A DNA stretch of 64,000 nucleotides from Caballeronia sp031450805 (lineage in GTDB: Bacteria; Pseudomonadota; Gammaproteobacteria; Burkholderiales; Burkholderiaceae), in the NCBI RefSeq assembly GCF_031450805.1, contig NZ_JARTVY010000002.1:372001-436000 (forward strand), read 5' to 3'. The position numbers and the translations under genes were made by a program. The notes beneath the pieces were generated by a model, which saw only the letters and a list, made by a program, of their open reading frames with translations, did not search any database and had not been told where the DNA came from. Shown here piece by piece: positions 50,652-59,509 of this stretch. Position 1 is the stretch's first letter. Every line of letters starts with the position of its first letter.

Positions 50652-52229
50652 ATGATGATCACCGGAGAAATGCTGATCGGCGCGTCGGCCGTGCGGGGCG
50701 CCGACGCCACGCTCCGCGCGTTCGACCCCGCCCGCAACGTCGAGCTCGAACCTGTCTTCGGCGGTGGCGGCGCGGCGGAAGTCGACCGCGCGTGCGAACT
50801 TGCCGACGCCGCGTTAGATCCGTATCGGCACGCGCCGCTGGAGGCGCGCGCACAGTTTCTGGAAGCCATCGCGGACAACGTCATCGCACTGGGCGATGCG
50901 CTCATCGAGCGCGCTCAGGCGGAATCCGCGCTGCCGAAGGCGCGGCTCGAAGGCGAACGCGCCCGCACCGTCGCGCAGTTGCGGCTTTTTGCATCGCTCG
51001 TGCGGGAAGGGCGCTGGCTTTCGGCGACGCTCGATTCCGCGCAGCCGGATCGCAAGCCGCTGCCGCGTCCCGATCTGCGCTTGCAGAAGATTCCCGTCGG
51101 CCCGGTCGCCGTGTTCGGCGCGAGCAACTTTCCGCTGGCCTTTTCGGTCGCGGGCGGCGATACGGCGGCGGCGCTCGCGGCGGGCTGTCCGGTCGTCGTG
51201 AAATCGCATCTGGCGCATCTCGGCACATCGGAACTCGTGGGACGCGCGGTGCAGAAAGCAGTCGCCGACATCGGCCTGCCCGAAGGCGTGTTCTCGCTGG
51301 TCGTCGGCTCGGGCAATGCGATTGGCGAGGCGCTCGTCGCACATCCGGCGATCCGCGCGGTCGGCTTCACCGGCTCACGGCGCGGCGGTCTCGCGCTCGC
51401 GGATATCGCCGCGAAACGCCGCGAGCCGATTCCCGTTTTCGCCGAAATGAGCAGCGTGAATCCGATCTTCGCGCTGCCGGGCGCGCTCGCCACGCGCGGC
51501 GATGCGCTCGCCGCCGGCTATATCGATTCGGTTGCGCTCGGCGTCGGCCAGTTCTGCACGAATCCGGGGCTCGTGTTCGCGCTGGCGGATGCGAAACTCG
51601 ACGATTTCGTCGACAACGCCACGGCCGCCCTTGAAAAAAAGGAAGCACAGACGATGCTCACGGCGGGCATCGCGGCGGCTTATGCGGATGGGATCGCGCA
51701 TCGCGACGCGTCGGGCGCGCAGCGCGTCGCGACGGGCAAGGAAAGCGATGCGGCGAGCGGCGCGTTGCCGGCGCTGTATCGGGTGAGCGCGGAGCAGTTT
51801 CTCGCGACGCCGCAGCTCGCCGACGAAATCTTCGGCCCGACATCCGTGATCGTGGCGTGCGAGAGCGAGGACGAGATGATCGCGGTCGCGCGCACGCTCG
51901 AAGGCCAGTTGACCGCGACGCTGCTGATGGACAACGACGACATCGATCTGGCGCGGCGTTTAATGCCGGTGCTGGAACGCAAGGTCGGGCGGATCCTGGC
52001 GAACGGCTTTCCGACGGGCGTCGAGGTGGCGTACGCGATGGTGCACGGCGGCCCGTTCCCCGCGACGTCCGATGGGCGGTCGACATCGGTCGGCGCGATG
52101 GCGATCGAGCGGTTCCTGCGGCCCGTCTGTTACCAGGATTTGCCCGCGCCGCTGTTGCCGCAAGCGCTGGCGGACGACAACCCGCTGAACCTGTGGCGAT
52201 TGAGGGATGGCGAACTGGGGCCGAACTGA
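50652..52229 (+). CDS. Alpha-ketoglutaric semialdehyde dehydrogenase
   Basis: A 525-residue aldehyde dehydrogenase of the 2,5-dioxovalerate (alpha-ketoglutaric semialdehyde) branch, which oxidises the semialdehyde to 2-oxoglutarate with NAD(P)+. The nucleophile is Cys302 in GQFCTNPGL and the general base Glu265 in FAEMSSVNP; FGASNFPLAFSVAGGDTAAALAAGCPVVVKSH is the family's cofactor strand, distinct from glycine betaine or succinate semialdehyde enzymes. It is the last step of non-phosphorylative pentose, glucarate and hydroxyproline degradation. The SMP-30 lactonase 1.7 kb downstream may serve the same route. Confidence 0.9.
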   Translation: MMITGEMLIGASAVRGADATLRAFDPARNVELEPVFGGGGAAEVDRACELADAALDPYRHAPLEARAQFLEAIADNVIALGDALIERAQAESALPKARLEGERARTVAQLRLFASLVREGRWLSATLDSAQPDRKPLPRPDLRLQKIPVGPVAVFGASNFPLAFSVAGGDTAAALAAGCPVVVKSHLAHLGTSELVGRAVQKAVADIGLPEGVFSLVVGSGNAIGEALVAHPAIRAVGFTGSRRGGLALADIAAKRREPIPVFAEMSSVNPIFALPGALATRGDALAAGYIDSVALGVGQFCTNPGLVFALADAKLDDFVDNATAALEKKEAQTMLTAGIAAAYADGIAHRDASGAQRVATGKESDAASGALPALYRVSAEQFLATPQLADEIFGPTSVIVACESEDEMIAVARTLEGQLTATLLMDNDDIDLARRLMPVLERKVGRILANGFPTGVEVAYAMVHGGPFPATSDGRSTSVGAMAIERFLRPVCYQDLPAPLLPQALADDNPLNLWRLRDGELGPN

Positions 52230-52235
52230 GCCGGA

Positions 52236-52308
52236 CGTATCTGCGGGAGAAGTATTTGACGTTTATTTGTGTCGCGAATAAAGTGCATTTATTCGTCACG
52301 CAGATACG
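52236..52308. promoter_or_regulatory. hipBA promoter with nested inverted repeats
   Basis: Outer arms CGTATCTGCG (52236-52245) and CGCAGATACG (52299-52308) are perfect inverted repeats. Inside them, CGAATAAA-GTGCA-TTTATTCG (52275-52295) is another perfect palindrome. A promoter TTGACG (52256-52261), 17-base spacer, TAAAGT (52279-52284) overlaps the inner palindrome. This is the layout expected for HipB autorepression of hipBA; which arm binds HipB is not known. Confidence 0.6.
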
Positions 52309-52311
52309 CTC

Positions 52312-52566
52312 ATGCAACAGGTCGTCGCAACGCCCGCTCAATTGGAAAAACTGCTCGCCGCCGGCCGGCGGCGCGCCGGTCTGACGCAGGCGCAGGCCGC
52401 ATCGCGGCTCGGTATCAGCCAGAGCCGCGTTTCGACGCTGGAACGCAATCCCGGCGCGCTGACTCTCGATCAGTTACTCGCGATGCTCGGAGCATACGGA
52501 TTACAACTCGTGGTGCAAGACCGGCCGGAACTGCCGCAAACGAGCCCGCCCGCCGAATCATGGTGA
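52312..52566 (+). CDS. hipB: HipB-type antitoxin / transcriptional repressor
   Basis: An 84-residue XRE-type helix-turn-helix protein: AGLTQAQAASRLGISQSRVSTLERNPGALTLDQLLAMLGAYGLQLVV, which matches HipB with its C-terminal beta strand for dimerisation. HipB binds HipA and represses the operon. Its coding region ends inside the start of hipA, with a 7-base overlap (52560-52566), so the two are translationally coupled. The predicted mRNA start would leave a leader of only about 20 bases with no clear ribosome site. Confidence 0.88.
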   Translation: MQQVVATPAQLEKLLAAGRRRAGLTQAQAASRLGISQSRVSTLERNPGALTLDQLLAMLGAYGLQLVVQDRPELPQTSPPAESW

Positions 52567-53905
52567 CGGCTGGCCGAAAGTCGCATTCGCGGGCGTTGTC
52601 CGTCTGGGCGAATGGCGAGCGCATCGCAACCTGGCGCTTGCCGGCGCGCGGCGCGCCCGAACTTCAATATGACGCGGACTGGCTCACATCGCCGCAAGCG
52701 CGTCCGCTGTCCTTGTCGCTGCCGCTCCCGCTCGACGGCGCGCCACTGCGCGGCGGCGAAGTGCTCAATTATTTCGACAACCTGCTCCCCGACAGCGACG
52801 CGATCCGCCGCCGAATCGCGCAGCGCTTCAGCACCGACAGTGTCGACGCCTTCGATCTGTTGCGGGCGATCGGCCGCGACTGTGTCGGCGCGGTGCAGTT
52901 GCTGGGGGAAGACGAATCGCCCTTCGGCGTGGAAGCATCGAGGGAACGCCGCTCGATGATCACGAGATCGAAATGCTGCTCGACCAGACGGCCGGCGGCG
53001 GCCTGTCCGGCGCTCACGATGACGACGACTTTCGCATTTCGCTCGCCGGCGCGCAGGAGAAGACCGCACTGCTTCGCCACGGCGATCGATGGCTGAAGCC
53101 GCACGGCGCGACGCCGACCACGCATATCCTGAAGCTGCCGCTCGGGCTCGTCGGCAACCGGCGCGCGGACCTGACGACATCCATCGAGAACGAATGGCTG
53201 TGCATGGCGATACTCCGCGCATACGGCTTGCCGGTTGCGAACTGTCACATTGCCACTTTCGGGCAGCGCCGCGTGCTCGTCGTCGAACGCTTCGACCGGA
53301 GGCTGCATGCCGGCGGCGACTGGATCGTGCGGCTGCCGCAGGAAGACTTCTGCCAGGTCGCCGGCTTGCCGCCGCACAAAAAGTACGAGCACGATGGCGG
53401 GCCGGGCGTGCTGCAGCTCGCGCGCGTGTTGCAGCAATCGGTCGATGCGCGCGGCGACATCCGAACGCTGGTGACATCGCAGATTCTTTTCTCGCTGCTT
53501 GCCGCGCCGGACGGGCACGCCAAGAACTTCAGCATCCGCCTGCTCGCGGGCGGACAATACCGGCTCACGCCGCTTTACGACGTCATGTCGATCTGGCCTG
53601 TCGAAGGCGACGGCGCGAACCAGTGGTCATGGCACAAGGCCAAACTCGCGATGGCGATTCCGGGCAAGAGCCGGCACTATGCGTTCCGCGACATCCAGCG
53701 GCGGCACTTCAACGCGATGGCCGCGCGTTGCGGTTTCGCCGACGACGCGGAGCCGATCATCGAAAGCCTCATCGAACGGACACCCGGCGCGATCGAAGAA
53801 GTCGCCGCGAAATTGCCGGGCGATTTCCCGTCGCGCGTGGCGGAACGCATTTTCGACGGCTTGCGCCGATCCGCAGCCGCGCTTGCATCCATGTCTCGTG
53901 ACTGA
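52560..53905 (+). pseudogene. hipA: hipA, single-base frameshift
   Basis: A HipA-type serine/threonine kinase toxin in two frames. From the ATG at 52560 it reads WANGERIATWRL, LNYFDNLLPDSDAIRRRIAQRF, up to DESPFGVEA; after 52936 one base is missing and the frame that continues reads IEGTPLDDHEIEMLLDQTAGG and on to the stop at 53905. The downstream part holds the kinase motifs: GAQEKTALL near 53049, the catalytic loop DGHAKNF near 53510 and LYDVMS near 53573. HipA phosphorylates glutamyl-tRNA synthetase in E. coli. As given, only a truncated N-terminal piece would be made; a sequencing error at this site would restore a full toxin of about 448 residues. Confidence 0.82.
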
Positions 53906-53931
53906 CTTCACTTTCTGCAAAGGACCGCTTC

Positions 53932-54861
53932 ATGCCTTCATCCGATCGCCGTTACCCCGACCCCGCCATTCGCGTGCTCGATCCGCGCTTCAACGCGCTG
54001 CGCATCGCTTCGGCTTCGGTCGAATGTCTCTATCAGGGCGCGCGCTGGTCGGAAGGGCCGGTCTGGTTCGGCGATGGCCGCTACGTGCTGTGGAGCGACA
54101 TCCCGAACAATCGCATTCTGCGATGGGACGAGGAGAGCGGCCAGGTCGGCGTGTTTCGCAAGCCGTCCAACAACGCGAACGGGAACACACGCGATCGCGA
54201 GGGGCGGCTTGTGACTTGCGAACACCTGACGCGGCGCGTGACACGCACCGAATACGACGGCTCCATCACGGTGCTCGCGGATCGCTTCGACGGCAAGCCG
54301 CTCAATTCACCGAACGATGTTGTCGTGAAGTCGGACGGATCGATCTGGTTCAGCGACCCCGTGTTCGGCATCGACGGCTATTACGAGGGCGAGAAGCAGG
54401 AGGCGCAACTCAAGCCGTGCGTGTATCGCGTCGATGGCCGGAGCGGCGAGATCACGAAAATGATCGATGACTTCGCCGGCCCGAACGGACTCGCGTTCTC
54501 ACCGGATGAATCTGTGCTGTACGTCGTCGACTCGCGCTCGACGCCGCGCAAGATATTCGCGTTCGACGTGCTGGACGGTGGCCGCGCGCTCGGCAAGCCG
54601 CGCCTTCTGATCGACGCCGGCCCCGGCACGCCCGATGGCTTTCGCGTCGATATTCACGGCAATCTGTGGTGCGGCTGGGGCATGGGCGACGCCGAGCTCG
54701 ACGGCGTGCGCGTTTTCACGCCGCAAGGCGAGGCCATCGGCCATATCGATTTGCCGGAACGATGCGCGAACGTGTGCTTCGGCGGGCGGCATCGCAACCG
54801 GCTCTTCATGGCGGCGAGTCATGGCTTGTATTCGCTGTTCGTGAATACGCAGGGATGCTGA
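53932..54861 (+). CDS. SMP-30/gluconolactonase-family protein
   Basis: A 309-residue six-bladed beta-propeller that hydrolyses sugar lactones. Family features are YQGARWSEGPVWFGDGRYVLWSDIPNNRILRWDE, NSPNDVVVKSDGSIWFSDPVFGI, NGLAFSPDESVLYVVDSRSTPRKIFAFDV and GTPDGFRVDIHGNLWCGWG, with the metal-binding Glu, Asn and Asp residues in these segments. There is no signal peptide. It would open a sugar lactone (gluconolactone, arabinonolactone or similar). It follows the hipA remnant by 26 bases; its natural partner may be the dehydrogenase at 50652. Confidence 0.9.
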   Translation: MPSSDRRYPDPAIRVLDPRFNALRIASASVECLYQGARWSEGPVWFGDGRYVLWSDIPNNRILRWDEESGQVGVFRKPSNNANGNTRDREGRLVTCEHLTRRVTRTEYDGSITVLADRFDGKPLNSPNDVVVKSDGSIWFSDPVFGIDGYYEGEKQEAQLKPCVYRVDGRSGEITKMIDDFAGPNGLAFSPDESVLYVVDSRSTPRKIFAFDVLDGGRALGKPRLLIDAGPGTPDGFRVDIHGNLWCGWGMGDAELDGVRVFTPQGEAIGHIDLPERCANVCFGGRHRNRLFMAASHGLYSLFVNTQGC

Positions 54862-54880
54862 AGCAGCGTGACGCGCTGCC

Positions 54881-56119
54881 TCAGTCGAGGGACGGCTCGC
54901 ACCGGCTCTCGGCCGAATGCGTCATGCCCGGACGGCCCAGCGCGGTCACGCGTTGCAAGGTCACGAGACCGAGCACGGCGAGGCCCGCGCCGAGCATGAA
55001 GTCGGTTTCCACGCCCGCGCGGTCGACGATCGCGCCGCCCACTGCGGAGCCCGTTGCGATCGCCACCTGAATGATGCTGACGAACATGGCCGATCCGGCC
55101 TCCGGATAGTCCGCCGTGCCGCGCTGAATCCACACGCTGAAGCACAGCGGCAACGCGCCGAACGCGACGCCCCAGATCAGCATGGCCGCCGTCTCGCCGA
55201 TGTGCGAATGTCCGAGCAGCAGCATCGATACGATTGCGCCCAGCAGCAGCACGATCATCACGGCCACGGATTTCACGAGGTGCTTCGCGACCATCGCCGA
55301 CATCAGCGCGTTCGAGAAGAAGCCGATGACGCCGAAGCCGAGCAGCAGCAACGTGATCGCGTTCAGCGAGAAGTCCTGTTCGAGCAATGGCGCAATGTAC
55401 GTGTACGTCGAGAAGTGCGCGCCGAAAGCGAACGCGACCATCAACATGCTGAGCCGCGCATGCGGCCTTGCAAGCAGCGCCTTGAAGTCGTGAACGCGCA
55501 GGCCGGACGCGGACGGCAGCCGCGGCACGAGCAGCGCCTGCGCGATCAGTGCGACGGCGACGAGCCCCGCGGTCGCGGCGAACGAAAGCCGCCACGACGA
55601 GAACGAGGCGATGAAGATGCCGAGCGGCACGCCGATGACCGTCGCGAACGTCACGCCCGTCAGGATGATGGCCGTGGCCTTCGCCGCGTCCCTGCCTTGC
55701 ACGAGGCGCGGAGCCGCGGCCGTCGCGAGCGTCCAGAAGCCGCCGAGCGCGGCGCCGAGCATCGCGCGCCCGACGAGCATCATCGCGAAGCCGGGGGCCA
55801 TCGCGCACACCACGTTCGAAACGAAGAGGACGGCGGTGAGCAGCAGGAACACATATCGACGGTCCATGCGGCCCGCGCCGATGATGAGCGTCGGCGCGAA
55901 GATCGCGGCCATCACGCCGGGCGTCGTGACCATCAGCCCCGCGATGCCGGGACTCACGCCCAGGTCGTGCGCGATCTGCGGCAACAGGCCGACCGGCAGG
56001 AATTCCGCCGTCACGAACGCGAACGCGCTGACGGCGACCGCGAGCACGGCGAGCCACTGGCGGATCGTGGTGGAAAAGTCGTCCGATGCGCCGGAGACGG
56101 TGGGCGTGTCAAGTTGCAT
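54881..56119 (-). CDS. AraJ/YdhP-like MFS efflux transporter
   Basis: A 412-residue inner-membrane transporter with 12 predicted helices, of the DHA1 type related to sugar or arabinose efflux proteins: AVSAFAFVTAEFLPVGLLPQIAHDLGVSPGIAGLMVT, GRMDRRYVFLLLTAVLFVSN, FAMMLVGRAMLGAALGGFWTLATAAAPRLV, and GVPLGIFIASFSSWRLSF. The start at 56119 gives MQLDTPTVSGASDDF; the ribosome site is weak. The substrate is unknown. It ends 19 bases from the SMP-30 stop, convergent. Confidence 0.88.
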   Translation of the reverse strand: MQLDTPTVSGASDDFSTTIRQWLAVLAVAVSAFAFVTAEFLPVGLLPQIAHDLGVSPGIAGLMVTTPGVMAAIFAPTLIIGAGRMDRRYVFLLLTAVLFVSNVVCAMAPGFAMMLVGRAMLGAALGGFWTLATAAAPRLVQGRDAAKATAIILTGVTFATVIGVPLGIFIASFSSWRLSFAATAGLVAVALIAQALLVPRLPSASGLRVHDFKALLARPHARLSMLMVAFAFGAHFSTYTYIAPLLEQDFSLNAITLLLLGFGVIGFFSNALMSAMVAKHLVKSVAVMIVLLLGAIVSMLLLGHSHIGETAAMLIWGVAFGALPLCFSVWIQRGTADYPEAGSAMFVSIIQVAIATGSAVGGAIVDRAGVETDFMLGAGLAVLGLVTLQRVTALGRPGMTHSAESRCEPSLD

Positions 56120-56307
56120 ATCGATGGAAACCGGAAAGTGCCGGCAAGGCCGCGGCCTCGCTCGTCGACAGTCGAAAAGCTGGCGCACGGCGCGTTCAGA
56201 CGAAACGGCCGGCGCGAAGAAGGACACACTGTAGAAGGACGGGCGGCCGGGAAAAAGGGCGGCGCGTCGAATTGAGAATCCGGAGGACGCGAACAATCGC
56301 GCGACGC

Positions 56308-56748
56308 TCAAGCGCGGCTGATCTTTTCCATGATTCTTTCCGGATGCCTCGGGGCCTCGAAGCCGAATCGCTCATAAACGCCGTGTGCATCCAGCGTGAC
56401 CAGCATCATTCGCCTGAGCCCTTGCAGGGCGGGATGCGCCATGATGCATTCGATCATCCACGTACCGAGGCCCCCACGCTGATGCTCGGGGAGCACGAAC
56501 ACATCGGCGAGATAGGCGAACGTGGCGGTGTCGGTGATGACGCGCGCATAGCCGATCTGCCGTTCGCCCCTGAAAAGCCCGAACGCGAGCGAATGCCGGG
56601 CGGCGCGCTCCACCGTCTCGCGGGCGATGCCCGGCGACCAGTACGCCGCTTCGCTCAGATAACGGTGGACGACACCGAAATCGAATGTATCGACGTCGGT
56701 GCTCACGCGGTATTCGTCACGCGTCCATTGCATGGCAGCGCTTTGCAT
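56308..56748 (-). CDS. GNAT-family N-acetyltransferase
   Basis: A 146-residue acetyltransferase. The cofactor strand is YLADVFVLPEHQRGGLGTWMIECIMAHP (motif A, Q/RxxGxG/A), followed by MMLVTLDAHGVYERFGFEAP. It uses acetyl-CoA on a small amine or a protein; the acceptor is unknown. It shares orientation with the SDR-like gene upstream by 2 bases of spacing, so they are co-transcribed. A second possible start at 56733 is five codons in. Confidence 0.88.
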   Translation of the reverse strand: MQSAAMQWTRDEYRVSTDVDTFDFGVVHRYLSEAAYWSPGIARETVERAARHSLAFGLFRGERQIGYARVITDTATFAYLADVFVLPEHQRGGLGTWMIECIMAHPALQGLRRMMLVTLDAHGVYERFGFEAPRHPERIMEKISRA

Positions 56749-56750
56749 GT

Positions 56751-57350
56751 TCAGTGAACTTTATAAACGCGCCCCGTTTCCGCCCCTTCGACACTGCGGC
56801 TGTATGCAAGCGCCACGCGCGCACCGCTCGCCGCTTCGAACCCGCGAAAATACGGGCCGAACGTTTCCAGCGCCTCGGTCAGAACCGTCGGACTGACCCC
56901 GTTGATGCGCAGACCGCGCGGCATCTCGATTGCCGCGCCGCGCACGAAGCCTTCGATCGCACCGTTGACGGCCGCCGCGCTCGCGCCCTGCAGGATCGGC
57001 TCGGCGCCGACGATGCCGCTCGTCAGCGTGAACGAGCCGCCATCGTTCAGATAGTCGCGGGCTGTGAGGACGAGATTGACCTGGCCCATCAGCTTGTCGT
57101 CGAGGCCGACGCGAAACTGCGCGGGCGTCATTTTCACGAGTTCGCCGAAGTGGACATGCCCCGCCGTGGCGACGATCGCATCCACGCGGCGGATGCCGTC
57201 GAAGAGACGCCTGATGCTGTCGACATCGAGCAGATTAACGCGATGCGTCCCGCGCGTCGCGCCGATCTCGATGATGTCGTGACGCGCCTGCAATTCGGCG
57301 CAAACGGCCCGGCCAACCGTGCCGGTGGCGCCGATAACGGCAATTTTCAT
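56751..57350 (-). CDS. Small atypical short-chain dehydrogenase
   Basis: A 199-residue SDR of the short group (ATG at 57350, MKIAVIGATGTVGRAVCAEL). The nucleotide-binding motif GATGTVGRAV and IVATAGHVHFGEL are clear, then LTSGIVGAEPIL with a serine, and INGVSPTVLTEAL. The classical YxxxK is not evident in the usual form, so it may be a degenerate or NADP-binding regulator. GAGG lies upstream of the start. It is in an operon with the GNAT gene. Confidence 0.82.
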   Translation of the reverse strand: MKIAVIGATGTVGRAVCAELQARHDIIEIGATRGTHRVNLLDVDSIRRLFDGIRRVDAIVATAGHVHFGELVKMTPAQFRVGLDDKLMGQVNLVLTARDYLNDGGSFTLTSGIVGAEPILQGASAAAVNGAIEGFVRGAAIEMPRGLRINGVSPTVLTEALETFGPYFRGFEAASGARVALAYSRSVEGAETGRVYKVH

Positions 57351-57428
57351 GTGCAGCCTCGCTATGCGTTGCGGTTGAGGATCGCCACGCATTGTGCACG
57401 CGCCGCTGCGCGAAGAAAAGCCAGGCGC

Positions 57429-57902
57429 TTATCGAGCCTTGCGCGACGGCATCGGCGAAAGCAGGTAGAGCGAGGCGGCGAGCCGGCATGCCAGCATCGC
57501 GCCGGACAGCACGGCGGCGCTGGGGAACACGTGCCATTGCATCGCGAGCGTCGGCGCGACGAGACCGACGGATGCGAAACCGAGCGCAACCGTCAGCCAG
57601 CGCGCCCACTGCAGCCTCGACGCGACGCAGACATAGAGCAGGCCGACCAGCACGCGCGAAACGATCGATGCCGCGACCGGATGGCTCGCCGCATCGCCGG
57701 GAAAACCCATCGCGAGGGAGAGCCCCAGTTCGGCCCACGAGAGGGCGTAAGCTGCGCCGAGACACGCGAGCGCGGTGCGAAACCGTTGCTCCGCCGACGT
57801 TCGTCCGGGCGCGGCGGCGCGCGTTTCCAGCGGCGCCTGCGCGGGAGTGCCGGCAGTTGCGGCAGGGGCGTTGTAATCGTCGTATGCCTGGCTCGTGCTC
57901 AT
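57429..57902 (-). CDS. Small integral membrane protein, unknown
   Basis: A 157-residue protein with a polar Ala/Pro-rich N-terminus of about 55 residues and then four hydrophobic stretches (TALACLGAAYALSWAELGLSLAM, SIVSRVLVGLLYVCVAS, LTVALGFASVGLVAPTLAM and AVLSGAMLACRLAASLYLL). I do not recognise a named family. The ATG at 57902 has GAGGAAGG upstream; the frame extends 19 codons further. Confidence 0.72.
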   Translation of the reverse strand: MSTSQAYDDYNAPAATAGTPAQAPLETRAAAPGRTSAEQRFRTALACLGAAYALSWAELGLSLAMGFPGDAASHPVAASIVSRVLVGLLYVCVASRLQWARWLTVALGFASVGLVAPTLAMQWHVFPSAAVLSGAMLACRLAASLYLLSPMPSRKAR

Positions 57903-58074
57903 GTTGGCCTTCCTCTTCTCGTTCGATTGACGCGGTCCGTCTTCCCGATTTGTTTGCAACTACCGCCAAGCGCAATCGGTGTGCCTGGACCGCGCCGTCT
58001 GGAACGAACGTTGCTGCATTGCGTTACGACACCAACGGCTCGCCACGCGCGAGCGCACGACAAAGGAGCCGACA

Positions 58075-58230
58075 ATGAGCAACACCAAGGAACAGAATCC
58101 CACTTCCGAGCGCGATGAAGAGATCGTCGACAAGGCAGTGGAAGACACGTTTCCGGCGAGCGACCCGCCCGCGACCGGCGGCGTGACGCGCATCGAGTCC
58201 GACGAGGAAGGCGAGAAGAAGGACAAGTAA
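58075..58230 (+). CDS. Small acidic protein
   Basis: A 51-residue, strongly acidic protein: EEIVDKAVEDTFPASDPPATGG is a pattern seen in many short proteobacterial proteins that carry ETFPASDPP. Function unknown. The ATG is preceded by AAAGGAG 6 bases upstream, a good ribosome site. Confidence 0.7.
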   Translation: MSNTKEQNPTSERDEEIVDKAVEDTFPASDPPATGGVTRIESDEEGEKKDK

Positions 58231-58282
58231 GCGCGTTTTGGCGGACAGGCTGCGCAACAACGCGCGGCCTGTCCGCACGCCG

Positions 58283-58873
58283 TCACGAACGCTCGATCTC
58301 GATGAGCCGCGATGGCCGCAAGTGGTTCATCGCATAGTGCTTGCGGCCGCGCAACGTGTGGCCGCGTGCATCGCGTGCCTCGAAGCGCTGCTGCGCCTCC
58401 ACTTCCGGCAGCGCAGGCGTGACCATGCCGCGATCGATCATCCGATAGCCGCGCTCCAGCGCTAGCGCAAGACCATTGCGCGCGGGACGGCTGTCGAACC
58501 CGCCGAGGCCGTCGCCCGGTTCCGGGACGGTATTGACGAGCGTCGCATTCGATGAAATCACCGAGTCCGGCTCGCGTGCGCGCATTTCTGCTTCCCGTTT
58601 GGCATGAACGTTCTTGCCATCCGTATCGACGGTGTCGTCGAGCGTCTCGTCGTTGACCACATCGATGCCGCGCGGATGCCGCGGGTGCGCCTGATTCGGC
58701 GCGGATGTGTCCGCCATCGCGCCTGCGCCGGCATGCGCTTCGCGGCCGGCTTCGGCCTTTCTTGCGTCGTCCATGCTGACATGCACGGTCTCGGTCGCGG
58801 GCGTCTTGATCGGACTCCTGGCCGCACGATCGCTTTGCTTGCCTTGCGGTTCGTTAGCTTCAGCGTTGTTCAC
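58283..58873 (-). CDS. Hydrophilic protein of unknown function
   Basis: A 196-residue protein starting at GTG 58873 (MNNAEANEPQGKQ), with AGGAGG upstream. It is highly polar with Asp/Glu/Arg/Ala-rich sequence, no hydrophobic segment and low complexity in the N-terminal two thirds; the C-terminal NGLALALERGYRMIDRGMVTPALPEVEAQQRFEARDARGHTLRGRKHYAMNHLRPS is more regular. Its start overlaps a short upstream reading frame by GTGA. No family is recognised; likely disordered. Confidence 0.6.
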   Translation of the reverse strand: MNNAEANEPQGKQSDRAARSPIKTPATETVHVSMDDARKAEAGREAHAGAGAMADTSAPNQAHPRHPRGIDVVNDETLDDTVDTDGKNVHAKREAEMRAREPDSVISSNATLVNTVPEPGDGLGGFDSRPARNGLALALERGYRMIDRGMVTPALPEVEAQQRFEARDARGHTLRGRKHYAMNHLRPSRLIEIERS

Positions 58874-58974
58874 GATGACCTCCTGCGGTTCGCACGAGTG
58901 ACGATGCGCCGCTGCAAGAGCCGTTCCGGCGTGCTGACGATGTAACCGGAGCCCTTGCGCAACGGGCGCTTCAT
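58870..58974 (-). CDS. Possible 34-residue Arg-rich leader peptide
   Basis: An open frame from ATG 58974, MKRPLRKGSGYIVSTPERLLQRR and on to a stop at 58870 that overlaps the GTG start of the next gene by four bases. The overlap resembles translational coupling. There is no ribosome site before this ATG, so the frame may be chance. A short imperfect palindrome GCTAAAAATTTAGC lies just upstream (58979-58992). Confidence 0.3.
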   Translation of the reverse strand: MKRPLRKGSGYIVSTPERLLQRRIVTRANRRRSS

Positions 58975-59132
58975 CGACGCTAAAAATTTAGCGGATTTTT
59001 TTCGACACTCGGGGGTTTCACTACCAGTATTATTTGTAGCTTGTCCGCAGCAAAGCGCAATAGGCGCAATGACGCTGCCGGACTTCGGGCAACGCCATTC
59101 GAAAGAGCAGGGCACTTTAGGACGGGTGACTC

Positions 59133-59366
59133 ATGCAACACGATGCAGCCTTTTCCCATCGAGGCTATCTTCTCAACTGCGCCCCCGCCCGGACGGCGGA
59201 CGGAAGCTATCAACCGTATGTCGTCATCTCGCGTTCGAGCGATGGCGAACTCGTGGCGAACCGTTTCTTTCCCGCTGAACTGCGCTTTCGCAGCGAGGGC
59301 GACGCCATCGCGCATGCGCGGGACTGGGCCGTGCGCTGGATCGACGCGAGCAATGTCACGGTTTGA
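59133..59366 (+). CDS. Small conserved-looking protein, unknown
   Basis: A 77-residue cytosolic protein, MQHDAAFSHRGYLLNCAPARTADGSYQPYVVISRSSDGELVANRFFPAELRFRSEGDAIAHARDWAVRWIDA. The beta-rich first half and the closing helix EGDAIAHARDWAVRWID are typical of small Burkholderia proteins of unknown function. There is no good ribosome site; GGGTGACTC precedes the ATG. I cannot name a family. Confidence 0.6.
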   Translation: MQHDAAFSHRGYLLNCAPARTADGSYQPYVVISRSSDGELVANRFFPAELRFRSEGDAIAHARDWAVRWIDASNVTV

Positions 59367-59509
59367 GCAAGCGGCGTCGAATCGACAGACTCACGTGTCG
59401 AAGCGCCAACTCCGGCCTGCATCGACGCAAGGCCAGTCGAAACCGGGTACGCTTGTGGTAATTCCGCCGCGCACGTCACGGCGGCCGTTTCCATTTCATC
59501 GCTGTCGAT

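Noticed and set aside
56751..57350. Calling the 199-residue SDR a full classical dehydrogenase
   Set aside because: The nucleotide motif is clear, but the usual YxxxK is not evident and it is shorter than classical members, so only the general family is assigned.
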